A stretch of 64,000 nucleotides of DNA from an uncultured Tateyamaria sp. (lineage in GTDB: Bacteria; Pseudomonadota; Alphaproteobacteria; Rhodobacterales; Rhodobacteraceae), in contig NZ_CANNES010000008.1 in assembly GCF_947503705.1 (NCBI RefSeq), positions 1-64,000 on the forward strand, written 5' to 3'. Positions 9,332-18,084 of the stretch are shown here, in pieces (position 1 is the stretch's first letter; every line of letters starts with the position of its first letter). The notes under the pieces are model-generated. The model was not told where the DNA came from. It saw only the letters and a list, made by a program, of their open reading frames with translations, and did not search any database. The position numbers were made by a program, and so were the translations under genes.

Positions 9332-11566
9332 GTGGCATCAAGGACACGCACGACTTGGTCGGTGACGTTGGGGCGTTTGCGTCGCAAACGCCGCGTACGC
9401 ACCGGCGTCACGCTTGGCCTTGTTCTTTTGGGGCCGATCCTTGCCTTCACCACATTCCTTGTACTGGGTCCGCTGGACCAAGGGACCAACACGTCTGCCT
9501 TGCGGCTGATCCTTTTGGCGGACATGGTTTACGTACTGGTGATCGCGGCGCTGGTCATGTCGCAAATTGTTCGGCTGATTGCAGCGCGGCGTGCTAAATC
9601 GGCGGGGTCCAGACTGCACTTGCGGCTGACGGGGGCCTTTGCCTTATTGGCTCTTATCCCGACGGTGACTGTCGCCGTCTTTGCCGGCCTCACCGTGAAT
9701 ATCGGGCTCGAAGGTTGGTTTTCCGACCGCGTCAGCAGTGTCGTTGGCACCTCGCTTGCCGCCGCCGAGGCGTATGAGCAAGAGCAGCGCGAGGACCTCG
9801 CCGCCGACGCCCGTGCGCTGGCCCGATATATTGACACAGTGCGCGGGGCTCAGCTTGTGGGAGACCGCGAGGTTCTGACTGAAGGGCAGCTTCAGGTGCA
9901 GCGCGGGCTGCGCGAAGCGTATCTGATTGATGGCACTGGTGAACTGCGCGCCCGTGGAGACCGCTCTTACCTCTTTGATTTCGAAAGGCCTGCGGCAGAG
10001 GACATCGCGGCCGCAATCCAGGAGGGCATCCTGATTATCGAGGATTGGCCGAACAACGAATTCCGCGCCCTTGTGCCTCTGGCCAGCTTTGTCGACCGCT
10101 TCCTTTATGTCAGCCGCGATGTCGATGGCGAAATCCTGTCGCTTTTGGACGAAACCCAGGAAACCGTGCGCCTTTACCAGCAGTTGGAAAGCGATCGGGG
10201 GCGCGTCCTGTTTGACTTTGGTATGCTTTATCTGGGTTTTGCTGTGGTGCTGATCCTGGCCGCCATCTGGCTGGGCTTTTGGTTTGCCGAACGGTTGTCC
10301 GTACCTGTGGGGCGGCTTACGGGCGCGGCGCAGCGTGTGGGCGCGGGCGATCTGGACGTACAGGTGCGCGAGGAAGAGGGCGATGACGAGATCGCCATGC
10401 TGGGCCGATACTTCAACCAGATGACCAAACAGCTCAAGGGGCAGCGCCAGACCCTGCTCGACAACACTCAACAGATTGAGCGGCGTCGTCGCTTGTTCGA
10501 TTCGGTGCTTAGTTCGGTCACCTCGGGTGTGGTCGGCGTCGATGCCCACGGCAAGATCACCTTTGTAAACCGGGCAGCTGTCGGCTTGCTGGATTGGGAT
10601 GAGGGCGGGGCGACTGTGCCCCTCGCCGTTGCTGTGCCTGAATTTGCGGCTCTTTTTGCCATGCTCAAAGCAAGCCGGTCCGAAGTGGCGCAGGACGAGG
10701 TCAAAGTGACCCGCAACGGGCGGCTGGAAAACCTGTTGGTGCGCATGTCGACGCGGCGCAACGAGGATGGGCGGCTTGAGGGCTATGTTGTGGCCTTTGA
10801 CGACGTGACGGATCTGGTCAGCGCTCAACGAATGGCGGCCTGGGGCGACGTGGCCCGCCGTATCGCTCACGAGATAAAGAACCCGCTGACACCCATTCAG
10901 CTGAGTGCCGAAAGGATTAAACGCAAATTTGCGCCCAAATTGGGCGAGGACAGCGACAGCCTGGAACAGATGACGGATGTGATCGTTCGCCAGACCGGCG
11001 ATTTGCGGCGGATCGTCGACGAATTTTCGAAATTCGCGCGCATGCCAGAACCTGATCGGCAAAGCACGGATCTGGTCGAGATTGTGCGCGATGCTGTCGT
11101 GCTGCAACAGTCTGGCCAGCCCGGGGTCGAGATTGTGGCGGACCTGCCTGCCCAGGATGTGGTGGGCAATGTGGATGCCACGATGGTGTCACAAGCGCTG
11201 ACCAATCTGATCAAGAACGCGGGTGAAGCCATCGAAACCCTGGTCAGAAAAGGGGCCCCCGAGGGCCACGTTCCCAGGGTCGAAGTGGCCATGGACACTG
11301 GCCCCGAAGGCGCGGTCATAACCATTGCAGATAATGGGGTGGGCTTGCCCGAAGACCGTGCGCGGCTCTTTGAGCCTTATGTCACAACCCGTGACGAGGG
11401 GACTGGCTTGGGCCTGCCCATCGTCAAGAAGATCATCGAAGAACATGGGGGCACTTTGACCCTCAAGGACGCGGCTCCCTTTGGGGACAGCGCATATTTT
11501 GGCGCGATGGCGGTCATCACCTTGCCCGTCGTTACAGCCACAATTGAGGAGGAAAAAGCGGTATGA
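9332..11566 (+). CDS. ntrY: Sensor histidine kinase NtrY
   Basis: A 744-residue membrane sensor kinase paired with NtrX; in alphaproteobacteria the pair acts in nitrogen and redox/respiratory control. Three hydrophobic segments lie near the N-terminus (about residues 22-48, 57-83 and 96-120), a periplasmic region follows, then a membrane helix near 290-312, a HAMP linker, a PAS domain (about 385-490), the phosphorylated histidine H513 in [13 protein letters not shown], and ATP-binding boxes (NLIKNAGEAIE, DNGVGLP, GTGLGLP). The start is a GTG at 9332 with no strong ribosome-binding site, so the exact N-terminus is uncertain. The stop overlaps the ntrX start by 4 bases. Confidence 0.94.
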   Translation: MASRTRTTWSVTLGRLRRKRRVRTGVTLGLVLLGPILAFTTFLVLGPLDQGTNTSALRLILLADMVYVLVIAALVMSQIVRLIAARRAKSAGSRLHLRLTGAFALLALIPTVTVAVFAGLTVNIGLEGWFSDRVSSVVGTSLAAAEAYEQEQREDLAADARALARYIDTVRGAQLVGDREVLTEGQLQVQRGLREAYLIDGTGELRARGDRSYLFDFERPAAEDIAAAIQEGILIIEDWPNNEFRALVPLASFVDRFLYVSRDVDGEILSLLDETQETVRLYQQLESDRGRVLFDFGMLYLGFAVVLILAAIWLGFWFAERLSVPVGRLTGAAQRVGAGDLDVQVREEEGDDEIAMLGRYFNQMTKQLKGQRQTLLDNTQQIERRRRLFDSVLSSVTSGVVGVDAHGKITFVNRAAVGLLDWDEGGATVPLAVAVPEFAALFAMLKASRSEVAQDEVKVTRNGRLENLLVRMSTRRNEDGRLEGYVVAFDDVTDLVSAQRMAAWGDVARRIAHEIKNPLTPIQLSAERIKRKFAPKLGEDSDSLEQMTDVIVRQTGDLRRIVDEFSKFARMPEPDRQSTDLVEIVRDAVVLQQSGQPGVEIVADLPAQDVVGNVDATMVSQALTNLIKNAGEAIETLVRKGAPEGHVPRVEVAMDTGPEGAVITIADNGVGLPEDRARLFEPYVTTRDEGTGLGLPIVKKIIEEHGGTLTLKDAAPFGDSAYFGAMAVITLPVVTATIEEEKAV

Positions 11567-12975
11567 GCGACATTCTGATCGTCGACGATGAACGCGACAT
11601 TCGAGAACTGATCTCAGATATTCTGGAAGACGAAGGCTATGCCACGCGGCTGGCCGGCAATTCGGACGATGCGATGGGGGCGATAAACACCCAAGCGCCC
11701 GCGCTGATGATCCTCGATATCTGGCTAAAGGACAGCCGGATGGATGGGATCGACATCCTCAAAGCCGTGAAACGCGACAACCCGGATGTGCCCGTGGTCA
11801 TCATTTCAGGGCACGGCAACATCGAGATTGCGGTGGCAGCAATCAAACAGGGGGCTTACGATTTCATCGAAAAGCCCTTCAATATCGATCAGTTGCTGGT
11901 GGTGATCCGCCGTGCCATGGAAACCTCGCGCTTGCGGCGCGAGAACCAATCGCTGCGCCGTCAGGATGTGGGTCAGTCCGACATGATCGGAGCGTCAGCC
12001 TCGTTCCGCAATCTGGTCAGCCAGCTTGACAAGGTCACCAAATCCAATGGCCGCGTGATGCTGACCGGTCCCGCGGGCAGCGGCAAGGAAGTCGCGGCAC
12101 GCTATATCCATGCCAATTCGAACAGGGCGGATGCCCCCTTTGTCACCGTCAATTGCGCGGGGGTCGAACCAGACCGCATGGAAGAAGTTCTATTCGGTCG
12201 TGAAACTGCTGATCGTGGGGTAGAGCCTGGCCTGTTGGAACAGGCCCATGGCGGTGTGATTTATTTTGACGAAGTAGCAGACATGCCCGTCGGTACGCAG
12301 TCCAAGATCCTGCGGGTGCTCGTCGATCAACAATTCCAGAGGGTTGGGGGAAATGACAAAGTTCGTGTTGATTTGCGCGTGATCTCCTCAACCAACCGGG
12401 ATCTGGAGCAGGCGATTGCGGCCCAGACCTTTCGCCAGGAGTTGTATCATCGGTTGAACGTCGTGCCGATCCCGGTGCCATCCCTCGAAGAGCGACGCGA
12501 GGACATTCCAGTCTTGGCTGACCATTTTATCGAAGATTTCAACAGTGCGCAGGGCCTCCCCAAGCGGGCGCTAAGCGAGGATGCGGCGGCGCTGCTTCAA
12601 ACGATGATCTGGCCAGGAAATGTGCGCCAACTCAAGAATATGGTGGAGCGGGTCTTGATTCTCGGTGACGGGGCCGGCCCGATCGAGGCACGCGAATTGC
12701 CAGGCTCGGACGAGCCCGAGGGCGAGGAAGGACGTGTGGTGTTGTCGGGTGCGCTTGCAACCTTGCCATTGCGCGAGGCGCGTGAGGCGTTTGAGCGCGA
12801 ATACCTGCTGACCCAGATCAACCGGTTTGGCGGCAATATCAGCCGGACGGCGAATTTTGTCGGGATGGAGCGCAGCGCGCTGCACCGCAAGCTCAAATCA
12901 TTGGGTGTTGTCACCTCGTCCAAAGCGGGTGCGCGTGTAGCTCATTTGGACGAACCCGAAGCCGAAGCCGGCTAG
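11563..12975 (+). CDS. ntrX: Response regulator NtrX lacking the GAFTGA loop
   Basis: A 470-residue NtrC-family regulator: receiver with D52, AAA+ domain with Walker A GPAGSGKE at 169-176 and Walker B FDE at 235-237, and a C-terminal Fis-type helix-turn-helix (GGNISRTANFVGMERSALHR). Where GAFTGA normally follows LFG, the sequence is LFGRETADRGVEPG (about 210-223), so the sigma-54 contact loop is missing. Loss of this motif is known in other alphaproteobacterial NtrX proteins such as that of Brucella. ntrY and ntrX overlap as ATGA and are surely co-translated. A perfect hairpin and T-run follow the stop. Confidence 0.95.
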   Translation: MSDILIVDDERDIRELISDILEDEGYATRLAGNSDDAMGAINTQAPALMILDIWLKDSRMDGIDILKAVKRDNPDVPVVIISGHGNIEIAVAAIKQGAYDFIEKPFNIDQLLVVIRRAMETSRLRRENQSLRRQDVGQSDMIGASASFRNLVSQLDKVTKSNGRVMLTGPAGSGKEVAARYIHANSNRADAPFVTVNCAGVEPDRMEEVLFGRETADRGVEPGLLEQAHGGVIYFDEVADMPVGTQSKILRVLVDQQFQRVGGNDKVRVDLRVISSTNRDLEQAIAAQTFRQELYHRLNVVPIPVPSLEERREDIPVLADHFIEDFNSAQGLPKRALSEDAAALLQTMIWPGNVRQLKNMVERVLILGDGAGPIEARELPGSDEPEGEEGRVVLSGALATLPLREAREAFEREYLLTQINRFGGNISRTANFVGMERSALHRKLKSLGVVTSSKAGARVAHLDEPEAEAG

Positions 12976-12976
12976 G

Positions 12977-13008
12977 GCCGGAAACCGACACGGTTTCCGG
13001 CTGTTTTT
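12977..13008 (+). terminator. Intrinsic terminator of ntrYX
   Basis: GCCGGAAACC and GGTTTCCGGC form a perfect 10-base-pair stem around a 5-base loop, followed by TGTTTTT. This is a textbook Rho-independent terminator starting 2 bases after the ntrX stop codon. Confidence 0.85.
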
Positions 13009-13090
13009 CGGCGCGAAAAACAGCACACCCAGTTGCGATGGCGCGCCTGAAAACGCGCCGTTTTCATGCCGCTTTCCGCGTCGGAAAGCG
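12977..13090. repeat. Tandem hairpin cluster at the ntrX end
   Basis: Stem-loops stand in series between two convergent genes: 12977-13001 (GCCGGAAACC/GGTTTCCGGC), 13001-13023 (CTGTTTTTCG/CGAAAAACAG, loop GCG), a smaller one near 13049-13065 (GAAAAC/GTTTTC), and 13070-13090 (CGCTTTCCG/CGGAAAGCG, loop CGT). The first two are recognisably related to the hairpins at 19368-19422 after hflX, in sequence, order and loop size. This suggests a dispersed repeat family rather than one terminator. Function unknown; bidirectional termination or message-end protection are the simplest guesses. Confidence 0.65.
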
Positions 13091-13092
13091 AA

Positions 13093-14103
13093 CTATCGCG
13101 CGCGCGTTTCCAATTGGGCCAATACATCCAGCCCCTGCATGTTCAAGAAATGCAACATGTCGATAAAGACCCAGTTTTCAGCCAGCTTGTCCCCATCGCG
13201 TCGATAGATATCGACGACCCGCATGTCGGCGGTTTTGCCGGAGGGTGGCAGACCCAGATACGGACCTGTGCATTCCATCGACAGATTCGGCCAGCCAAAG
13301 AACCCGCCATAGGAGCCTTCGGCCATTCGGCAGATATGGCCATTGAAGGTGCGGGCCCCTAATTGCGTCCGAAAGGGGCGCTGATGCTGTTCAATGTAGC
13401 GGTCGATCGTATAGGTGGCACCGATGCCCGTTGGCCCCCACCACAGCATATCGTCATGCCAATCGACGGCCAGTTCATCTTCGGGACGCGGCGGGGTCGC
13501 CATCGCATTGGCCCGGTCGATTCCTTTCATCATGTTATGGATCACATCGAGGGTCTTGGCCCCTTCGGCAGGGTCCTGGGCTTGGGTCAAAAGCCCATCA
13601 TGGGTCATCGGTCCGGGCTGCACCAGTTGGGCAGCCGTCATACCAGGTAGCGGATACTGGCCCGCCTGCGCCATAACATGCAGCAGATCCACGAACATCG
13701 CCTGTTCGGTAATCTTGTCACCTTCCACCTTTGAGAACTCTGCATAGCGGATCATCACGATCTTGCGCGTGGGTTGAATGCCCAGAAATGGGGCATCAAA
13801 GAGCGCCAGGAAATGCCCCATGGAGGCGACCCAAGTACCGCCGCCTTCGTCGAGATGGTTGTGCCCGGCAAAGAACACATCCTCGCGCCGCTGTACCCGC
13901 TGCATCGCTTTCAGCCAGGGCGTCCAAAACACCTCCGCCACGGCGCTTGGGCCGGATTGAATGTGGAACGGATGCATCCCGCGCCAAACGGCGTCGGGTG
14001 CCAGATGCTCGGCAAGGCAGGCAGCCGCGTTATCCGCTGTAGCGCGCGCAAGAGCGGCGTGGTGGGCCTGAACACAGGCCTTGGCACGTTGAAGATCGGT
14101 CAT
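13093..14103 (-). CDS. SnoaL-like/NTF2-fold protein with two tandem domains
   Basis: A 336-residue cytoplasmic protein that appears to contain two SnoaL-like (NTF2-fold) domains. The N-terminal copy covers about residues 5-165 (with VDLLHVMAQAGQYPLPG) and the C-terminal copy about 195-330 (with FIDMLHFLNMQGLDVL); each ends in a matching D-[ML]-LH segment. Such domains act as small cyclases, hydrolases or ligand binders; the substrate cannot be inferred. No signal peptide is seen. It lies 2 bases downstream of the lipoprotein gene at 14106-14570. The pair sits in opposite orientation between ntrX and trkA, which are neighbours in many relatives. Confidence 0.7.
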   Translation of the reverse strand: MTDLQRAKACVQAHHAALARATADNAAACLAEHLAPDAVWRGMHPFHIQSGPSAVAEVFWTPWLKAMQRVQRREDVFFAGHNHLDEGGGTWVASMGHFLALFDAPFLGIQPTRKIVMIRYAEFSKVEGDKITEQAMFVDLLHVMAQAGQYPLPGMTAAQLVQPGPMTHDGLLTQAQDPAEGAKTLDVIHNMMKGIDRANAMATPPRPEDELAVDWHDDMLWWGPTGIGATYTIDRYIEQHQRPFRTQLGARTFNGHICRMAEGSYGGFFGWPNLSMECTGPYLGLPPSGKTADMRVVDIYRRDGDKLAENWVFIDMLHFLNMQGLDVLAQLETRAR

Positions 14104-14105
14104 AG

Positions 14106-14570
14106 TTATCCTTGGTTGACGATAAGCACGCTGCGGTCCTCGTTGCGAATTGCGCAGCTTTGTGGCCCCAGGCGGGGCAAGATGGTGGTCGCTCCCGGCG
14201 GGGCGGCATTCTTTATGGCGGGGGGACAGGCGGGAATTTCCACGGGGCGATAGCCCAAGTCACCCATGCATTGTGCCTTGATCCGCTTGCGCAAGCTCGC
14301 GTTGACGTCAACGGTGTAAATCTCGCCCGGGACCCAATAACCGCCCCGGTCGTAACACGCGCCTGACGCATCGCAGTGACGACGCGCCACATAACGTGGT
14401 GCACCCTGACGGGTCTGATTAGCCACGGGTGCATCGCGCAATGCATTGACGTCACATGTCAATTCGTCCCGCTCCAGCTTGGCCACGCTGACCCCTTCGG
14501 CGTAATATGTCGAAACGGGCAGACAGCCGATGGCTACGGAACAGAAGAGAACGGCAAAGAAGATGCGCAT
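14106..14570 (-). CDS. Putative lipoprotein of unknown function
   Basis: A 154-residue protein beginning MRIFFAVLFCSVAIGC, a short hydrophobic leader with a lipobox-like AIGC that would place the lipidated cysteine at residue 16. The mature part contains several cysteines (for example CDVNALRD, HCDASGACYDRGGYW, KAQCMGDLGYRPVEIPAC), which would pair in the periplasm. I do not recognise the family. The start at 14570 is the only one that gives a good leader; the frame upstream to 14648 has no signal-like sequence. It is probably co-transcribed with the downstream SnoaL gene, 2 bases away. Confidence 0.65.
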   Translation of the reverse strand: MRIFFAVLFCSVAIGCLPVSTYYAEGVSVAKLERDELTCDVNALRDAPVANQTRQGAPRYVARRHCDASGACYDRGGYWVPGEIYTVDVNASLRKRIKAQCMGDLGYRPVEIPACPPAIKNAAPPGATTILPRLGPQSCAIRNEDRSVLIVNQG

Positions 14571-14791
14571 CCGTCCAAACTGCCGGAGCCTTGCCGCTTT
14601 GACAATCGCGATCCGGCGCGATTTGGTCGGAATCCGACGCAACGCCAAAAGGAATAGTCACGCCCGTCAGGCAAATCACGAGAGGGGCGGCGCCAAACGT
14701 TGACCGGGCCACGCGGCTCTGTCATGCAAAGATGCTGAGACGGGCCATTTGCGTCCCCACCGGGGCACGCGGCCAAGCACGGGATTACGCC

Positions 14792-16168
14792 ATGAAGGTC
14801 ATCATCTGCGGCGCAGGTCAGGTCGGCTGGCAAATTGCCCGCCATCTGTCAGGGGAACGCAACGACGTCACCGTCGTAGACAGCGACCCCGATCTGGTGC
14901 GCCGCGCCACGGATACGCTGGACGTTCAAGGGGTTGCGGGTTTTGCCAGCTATCCCGATGTGCTTGATCGGGCAGGGGCCCGGGACGCGGACATGATCAT
15001 CGCGGCCACCCATTCGGACGAGGTCAACATGGTGACCTGTCAGGTGGCGCACTCGGTCTTTGGCATCAATCGCAAGATTGCGCGTTTGCGCAGCCAGGCC
15101 TACCTCACTGCGATCTATTCCGACCTGTACCGCCGCGATCACATGCCCATCGACGTGGTGATCAGCCCAGAGCGTGAGGTCGCCGCTGCGGCTCTGCAAC
15201 GGCTCAGCGCGCCTGCGGCCTTTGACACCGAGCTTTTCATCGACGGGCAGGCGCAGTTGCTTGGCATTTCTCTGGATGCCGATTGCCCCGTGCTGAACAC
15301 GCCACTGCGCCAACTCACCGACCTCTTTTCGACACTTCGTGTGGTCGTCGTGGGCGTCCGCCGCGAGGGCACGCTTTTCGCGCCCGAGGCAGGGGATCAG
15401 CTCTTTGCCGGGGATGAGGCCTATGTCTTTGCCCATGTTGAGGATGTGGCTCGGACTATGGAAGTCTTTGGCAAGACCATGCGCAAACAGGAACGGGTCG
15501 TTCTGGTGGGGGGCGGCAATGTCGGTCTGGCGGTCGCGCGCGCTCTGGAAAAACGCACCACCCGAGTGCGCGCCAAAGTGATCGAACGCAATCGCCGCTG
15601 TGCCGAACTGGCCGCAGAGGCGTTGGAGAGAACGATTGTCCTTAACGGTGATGGCCTTGACGTGGCCCTGCTTGCCGAGGCGGGCGTCGCGCGGGCCGAC
15701 GCGATGCTGGCCGTGACGGATGATGACAAGACCAACATGCTGGCGGCCGTGCGCGCCAAATCCGAAGGCTGCCCTTATGCCATCGCCCTGATAAACGACC
15801 CTACGCTCGTCCCAATGATGGGTGCGCTTGGCATTGACGCCTATATCAACCCGCGCGCCACAACGGTCAGTTCGATCCTGCGTCATATCCGCCACGGTCG
15901 CGTGCGCGCCGTCTATTCCATCGGCGACGCAGATGCAGAAGTGATCGAAGCCGAAGTGCTGTCCACATCGCCACTCGCCGGTAAAAAGATCAACGAAATC
16001 GACTTTCCCGAAGGTGTGTTGATCGGGGCTATCCGCAAAGGCACCGAAGTATCACGGCCCGTAGGACGCACGCGTATCGACGAGGGGGACGTGATCGCGA
16101 TCTTTGCCCTGACCAAGGACGTCCCGGAGGTGGAGCGCCTGATGCAGGTGTCCATCGACTTTTTCTGA
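14792..16168 (+). CDS. trkA: Trk system potassium transporter regulatory subunit TrkA
   Basis: A 458-residue peripheral membrane protein that binds NAD(H) and gates the TrkH potassium channel. It has two RCK modules: the first begins with the Rossmann loop GAGQVG at 7-12 and the second with GGGNVG near 239-244, each followed by a TrkA-C domain. Length matches the family exactly with the start at 14792. The stop overlaps the trkH start as TGATG, so the two are translationally coupled. In many alphaproteobacteria trkA directly follows ntrX; here two minus-strand genes lie between. Confidence 0.95.
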   Translation: MKVIICGAGQVGWQIARHLSGERNDVTVVDSDPDLVRRATDTLDVQGVAGFASYPDVLDRAGARDADMIIAATHSDEVNMVTCQVAHSVFGINRKIARLRSQAYLTAIYSDLYRRDHMPIDVVISPEREVAAAALQRLSAPAAFDTELFIDGQAQLLGISLDADCPVLNTPLRQLTDLFSTLRVVVVGVRREGTLFAPEAGDQLFAGDEAYVFAHVEDVARTMEVFGKTMRKQERVVLVGGGNVGLAVARALEKRTTRVRAKVIERNRRCAELAAEALERTIVLNGDGLDVALLAEAGVARADAMLAVTDDDKTNMLAAVRAKSEGCPYAIALINDPTLVPMMGALGIDAYINPRATTVSSILRHIRHGRVRAVYSIGDADAEVIEAEVLSTSPLAGKKINEIDFPEGVLIGAIRKGTEVSRPVGRTRIDEGDVIAIFALTKDVPEVERLMQVSIDFF

Positions 16169-17715
16169 TGCGCGACAAGGCACAGCCGAAACAGACCTTG
16201 GCCGCGTCGGTGCTGCGTTTGCCTTTGTTTTTGCTGATGTTCGGCATCGTCTCCGGTGCGATGCTAATCCCGGCAATCTATGGCGGCGTGGTACGCGAGT
16301 TGGCGACCGCGCGGGCGTTTCTCTATAGCGGCCTATTGGGCCTGATCCTGTTCGGGCTGATTGCGCTGGCCCATGCGGGGCGCGACCCGCGGCACGGCAC
16401 GCTCGGCCCGTTGATGTCGCTGTTCAGTTCTTTCGTCTTTCTGCCACTTTTTCTGGCAGTTCCTTTTTACGAGGGGCTGCGTAACACCACATTTCTGAAT
16501 GCTTACGTTGAAATGGTCAGCGCCATGACCACAACGGGCGGCACCATCTTTGACGACCCCGAGCGTTTGAACGGCGCGCTGCACCTGTGGCGTGCGTTGG
16601 TTGGCTGGATAGGCGGGGTGCTGATGTGGGTGTCGGCATCGGCCATTTTGGCGCCGTTGAACCTTGGCGGCTTCGAGGTCACGGCGCGGGCGGAACCGGG
16701 GCGCAGGGCAGCCACGGATTTCGGCATTACCGCGCCCGAGGTGCGCGACCGCATCGCCAAAGTCGCCAAGGTGTTGCTGCCTATCTACATCGGGTTAACC
16801 GTGCTTTTGTGGATCCTGCTTTGGGTGGGGGGGGACCGGTCTTTGGTGGCGCTGTGTCATGCGATGTCCGTCATGGCCACGTCGGGCATATCACCAGTGG
16901 GCGGGCTGGCCGAAAACGGATCGGGAGTGACGGGCGAGGCGGTTATGCTGCTCTTCATGCTCTTTGCCCTGTCGCGGCTCACGTTTTCTACAGACACCGT
17001 GACCTCTGACACGGGCGGATTGGTGCGCGATCCCGAGTTTCGCATTGGGCTGGCTTTGATGCTAGCTGTGCCTTTGTTCTTGTTCTTGCGCCATTTTCTG
17101 GGGGCATTCGACGTCTCTGCGGAAGGGGACGTTATCGATGCGGCCCGCGCGCTTTGGGGTTCTGCCTTTACCGTTTTGTCCTTTCTGACGACAACCGGGT
17201 TTGCCTCCGGAAATTGGGGGGCCGCACAGGCCTGGTCGGGGTTGGACACGCCGGGGCTTTTGCTTATGGGGCTCGCGCTGATCGGGGGCGGTGTGGCCAC
17301 GACGGCGGGGGGCGTGAAACTGTTGCGTGTTTTCGCGCTCTATCAAAACGGTCTGCGCGAGATGGAGCGGCTGGTGCACCCGTCTTCGGTCAGTGGCGGG
17401 GGGACAATGGGCGGGCGGTTGCAGAAGCAAGGCGCGTTCATCGCCTGGATCTTCTTCATGCTTTTTGCACTCACACTGGCGTTGGTCACGATTGCGCTGA
17501 CGGCATCGGGTGTAGATTTCGACACGGCCATCGTCATGACGGTGGCCGGATTGTCGACGACGGGGCCTTTGCTCGAATTTGCAGGTGACAGCCCGATCAG
17601 ATTGATCGAGATGAGTGCTGCGGCAAAAGGCATCTTTGCAGCCGCCATGGTGCTGGGGCGGCTTGAAACGTTGGCCATTATCGCGCTGATCACACCTGAT
17701 TTGTGGCGCGGTTAG
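16168..17715 (+). CDS. trkH: Trk system potassium uptake protein TrkH
   Basis: A 515-residue inner-membrane potassium channel/transporter subunit with many hydrophobic helices and the repeated selectivity-filter-like turns of the TrkH/KtrB family: TTTGGTIF (about residue 117), ATSGISPVGG (about 235), TTTGFASGNW (about 345) and STTGPLLEF (about 460). It works with TrkA, whose gene overlaps it by 1 base. A short hairpin with a T-run follows the stop. A 20-aa reading from the start, MRDKAQPKQTLAASVLRLPL, gives a plausible cytoplasmic N-terminus. Confidence 0.94.
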   Translation: MRDKAQPKQTLAASVLRLPLFLLMFGIVSGAMLIPAIYGGVVRELATARAFLYSGLLGLILFGLIALAHAGRDPRHGTLGPLMSLFSSFVFLPLFLAVPFYEGLRNTTFLNAYVEMVSAMTTTGGTIFDDPERLNGALHLWRALVGWIGGVLMWVSASAILAPLNLGGFEVTARAEPGRRAATDFGITAPEVRDRIAKVAKVLLPIYIGLTVLLWILLWVGGDRSLVALCHAMSVMATSGISPVGGLAENGSGVTGEAVMLLFMLFALSRLTFSTDTVTSDTGGLVRDPEFRIGLALMLAVPLFLFLRHFLGAFDVSAEGDVIDAARALWGSAFTVLSFLTTTGFASGNWGAAQAWSGLDTPGLLLMGLALIGGGVATTAGGVKLLRVFALYQNGLREMERLVHPSSVSGGGTMGGRLQKQGAFIAWIFFMLFALTLALVTIALTASGVDFDTAIVMTVAGLSTTGPLLEFAGDSPIRLIEMSAAAKGIFAAAMVLGRLETLAIIALITPDLWRG

Positions 17716-17732
17716 GCAAGCCTTTGCGGTAG

Positions 17733-17753
17733 GTCCGTAACGGACTGTTTTTT
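17733..17753 (+). terminator. Short intrinsic terminator after trkH
   Basis: GTCCG and CGGAC with a 3-base loop, followed by TGTTTTTT, lie 18 bases after the trkH stop. The stem is short but GC-rich. It would separate trkAH from hfq-hflX. Confidence 0.5.
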
Positions 17754-17844
17754 GGGGTGGAATGTTGTTCGGCCCCACGACATACTCGCGCGCGAGGGAC
17801 GGTCTGATCCGCAGGCCAAAGCAAGAAAAAAAGGGTTTACCGAA

Positions 17845-18084
17845 ATGGCTTCGGACAGACAAAATTTGCAAGACGCTTTTCTGAATCATGTGCGCAAAAC
17901 CAAGGTGCCCGTGACCATCTTCTTGATTAACGGTGTGAAATTGCAGGGCGTCATCACGTGGTTTGATAATTTCTGCGTGCTGCTGCGCCGCGATGGGCAA
18001 AGCCAGCTTGTCTACAAACATGCCATCTCGACCATTATGCCCAGCCAGCCGATCAGCCTCTACGAGGGCGAAGACGCGTCCTGA
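17845..18084 (+). CDS. hfq: RNA chaperone Hfq
   Basis: A 79-residue Sm-like protein that forms hexamers and pairs small RNAs with messages. It has the family start [11 protein letters not shown], the Sm1 segment with GVKLQGVI, and the Sm2 signature VYKHAISTI. The start at 17845 gives the usual alphaproteobacterial length; the open frame further upstream is not Hfq-like. The TGA stop overlaps the hflX ATG by 1 base, the classic hfq-hflX arrangement. Its presence makes the small-RNA candidate at 36253 biologically sensible. Confidence 0.97.

Noticed and set aside
9644-11107. 487-codon minus-strand open frame opposite ntrY
   Set aside because: It mirrors the plus-strand kinase gene and arises because GC-rich third positions remove antisense stops. 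The sequence is rich in His, Arg and Gln without domain character.
5800-12975. nifR3-ntr genes as evidence of nitrogen fixation
   Set aside because: These regulators occur in non-fixing relatives too, and no nif structural gene is present.
12977-13090. Series of hairpins considered as a CRISPR array
   Set aside because: The repeats differ from each other, there are no regular spacers of equal length, and no cas genes are present.
14849-15895. 348-codon minus-strand open frame opposite trkA
   Set aside because: Antisense shadow; trkA is complete with both nucleotide-binding loops.
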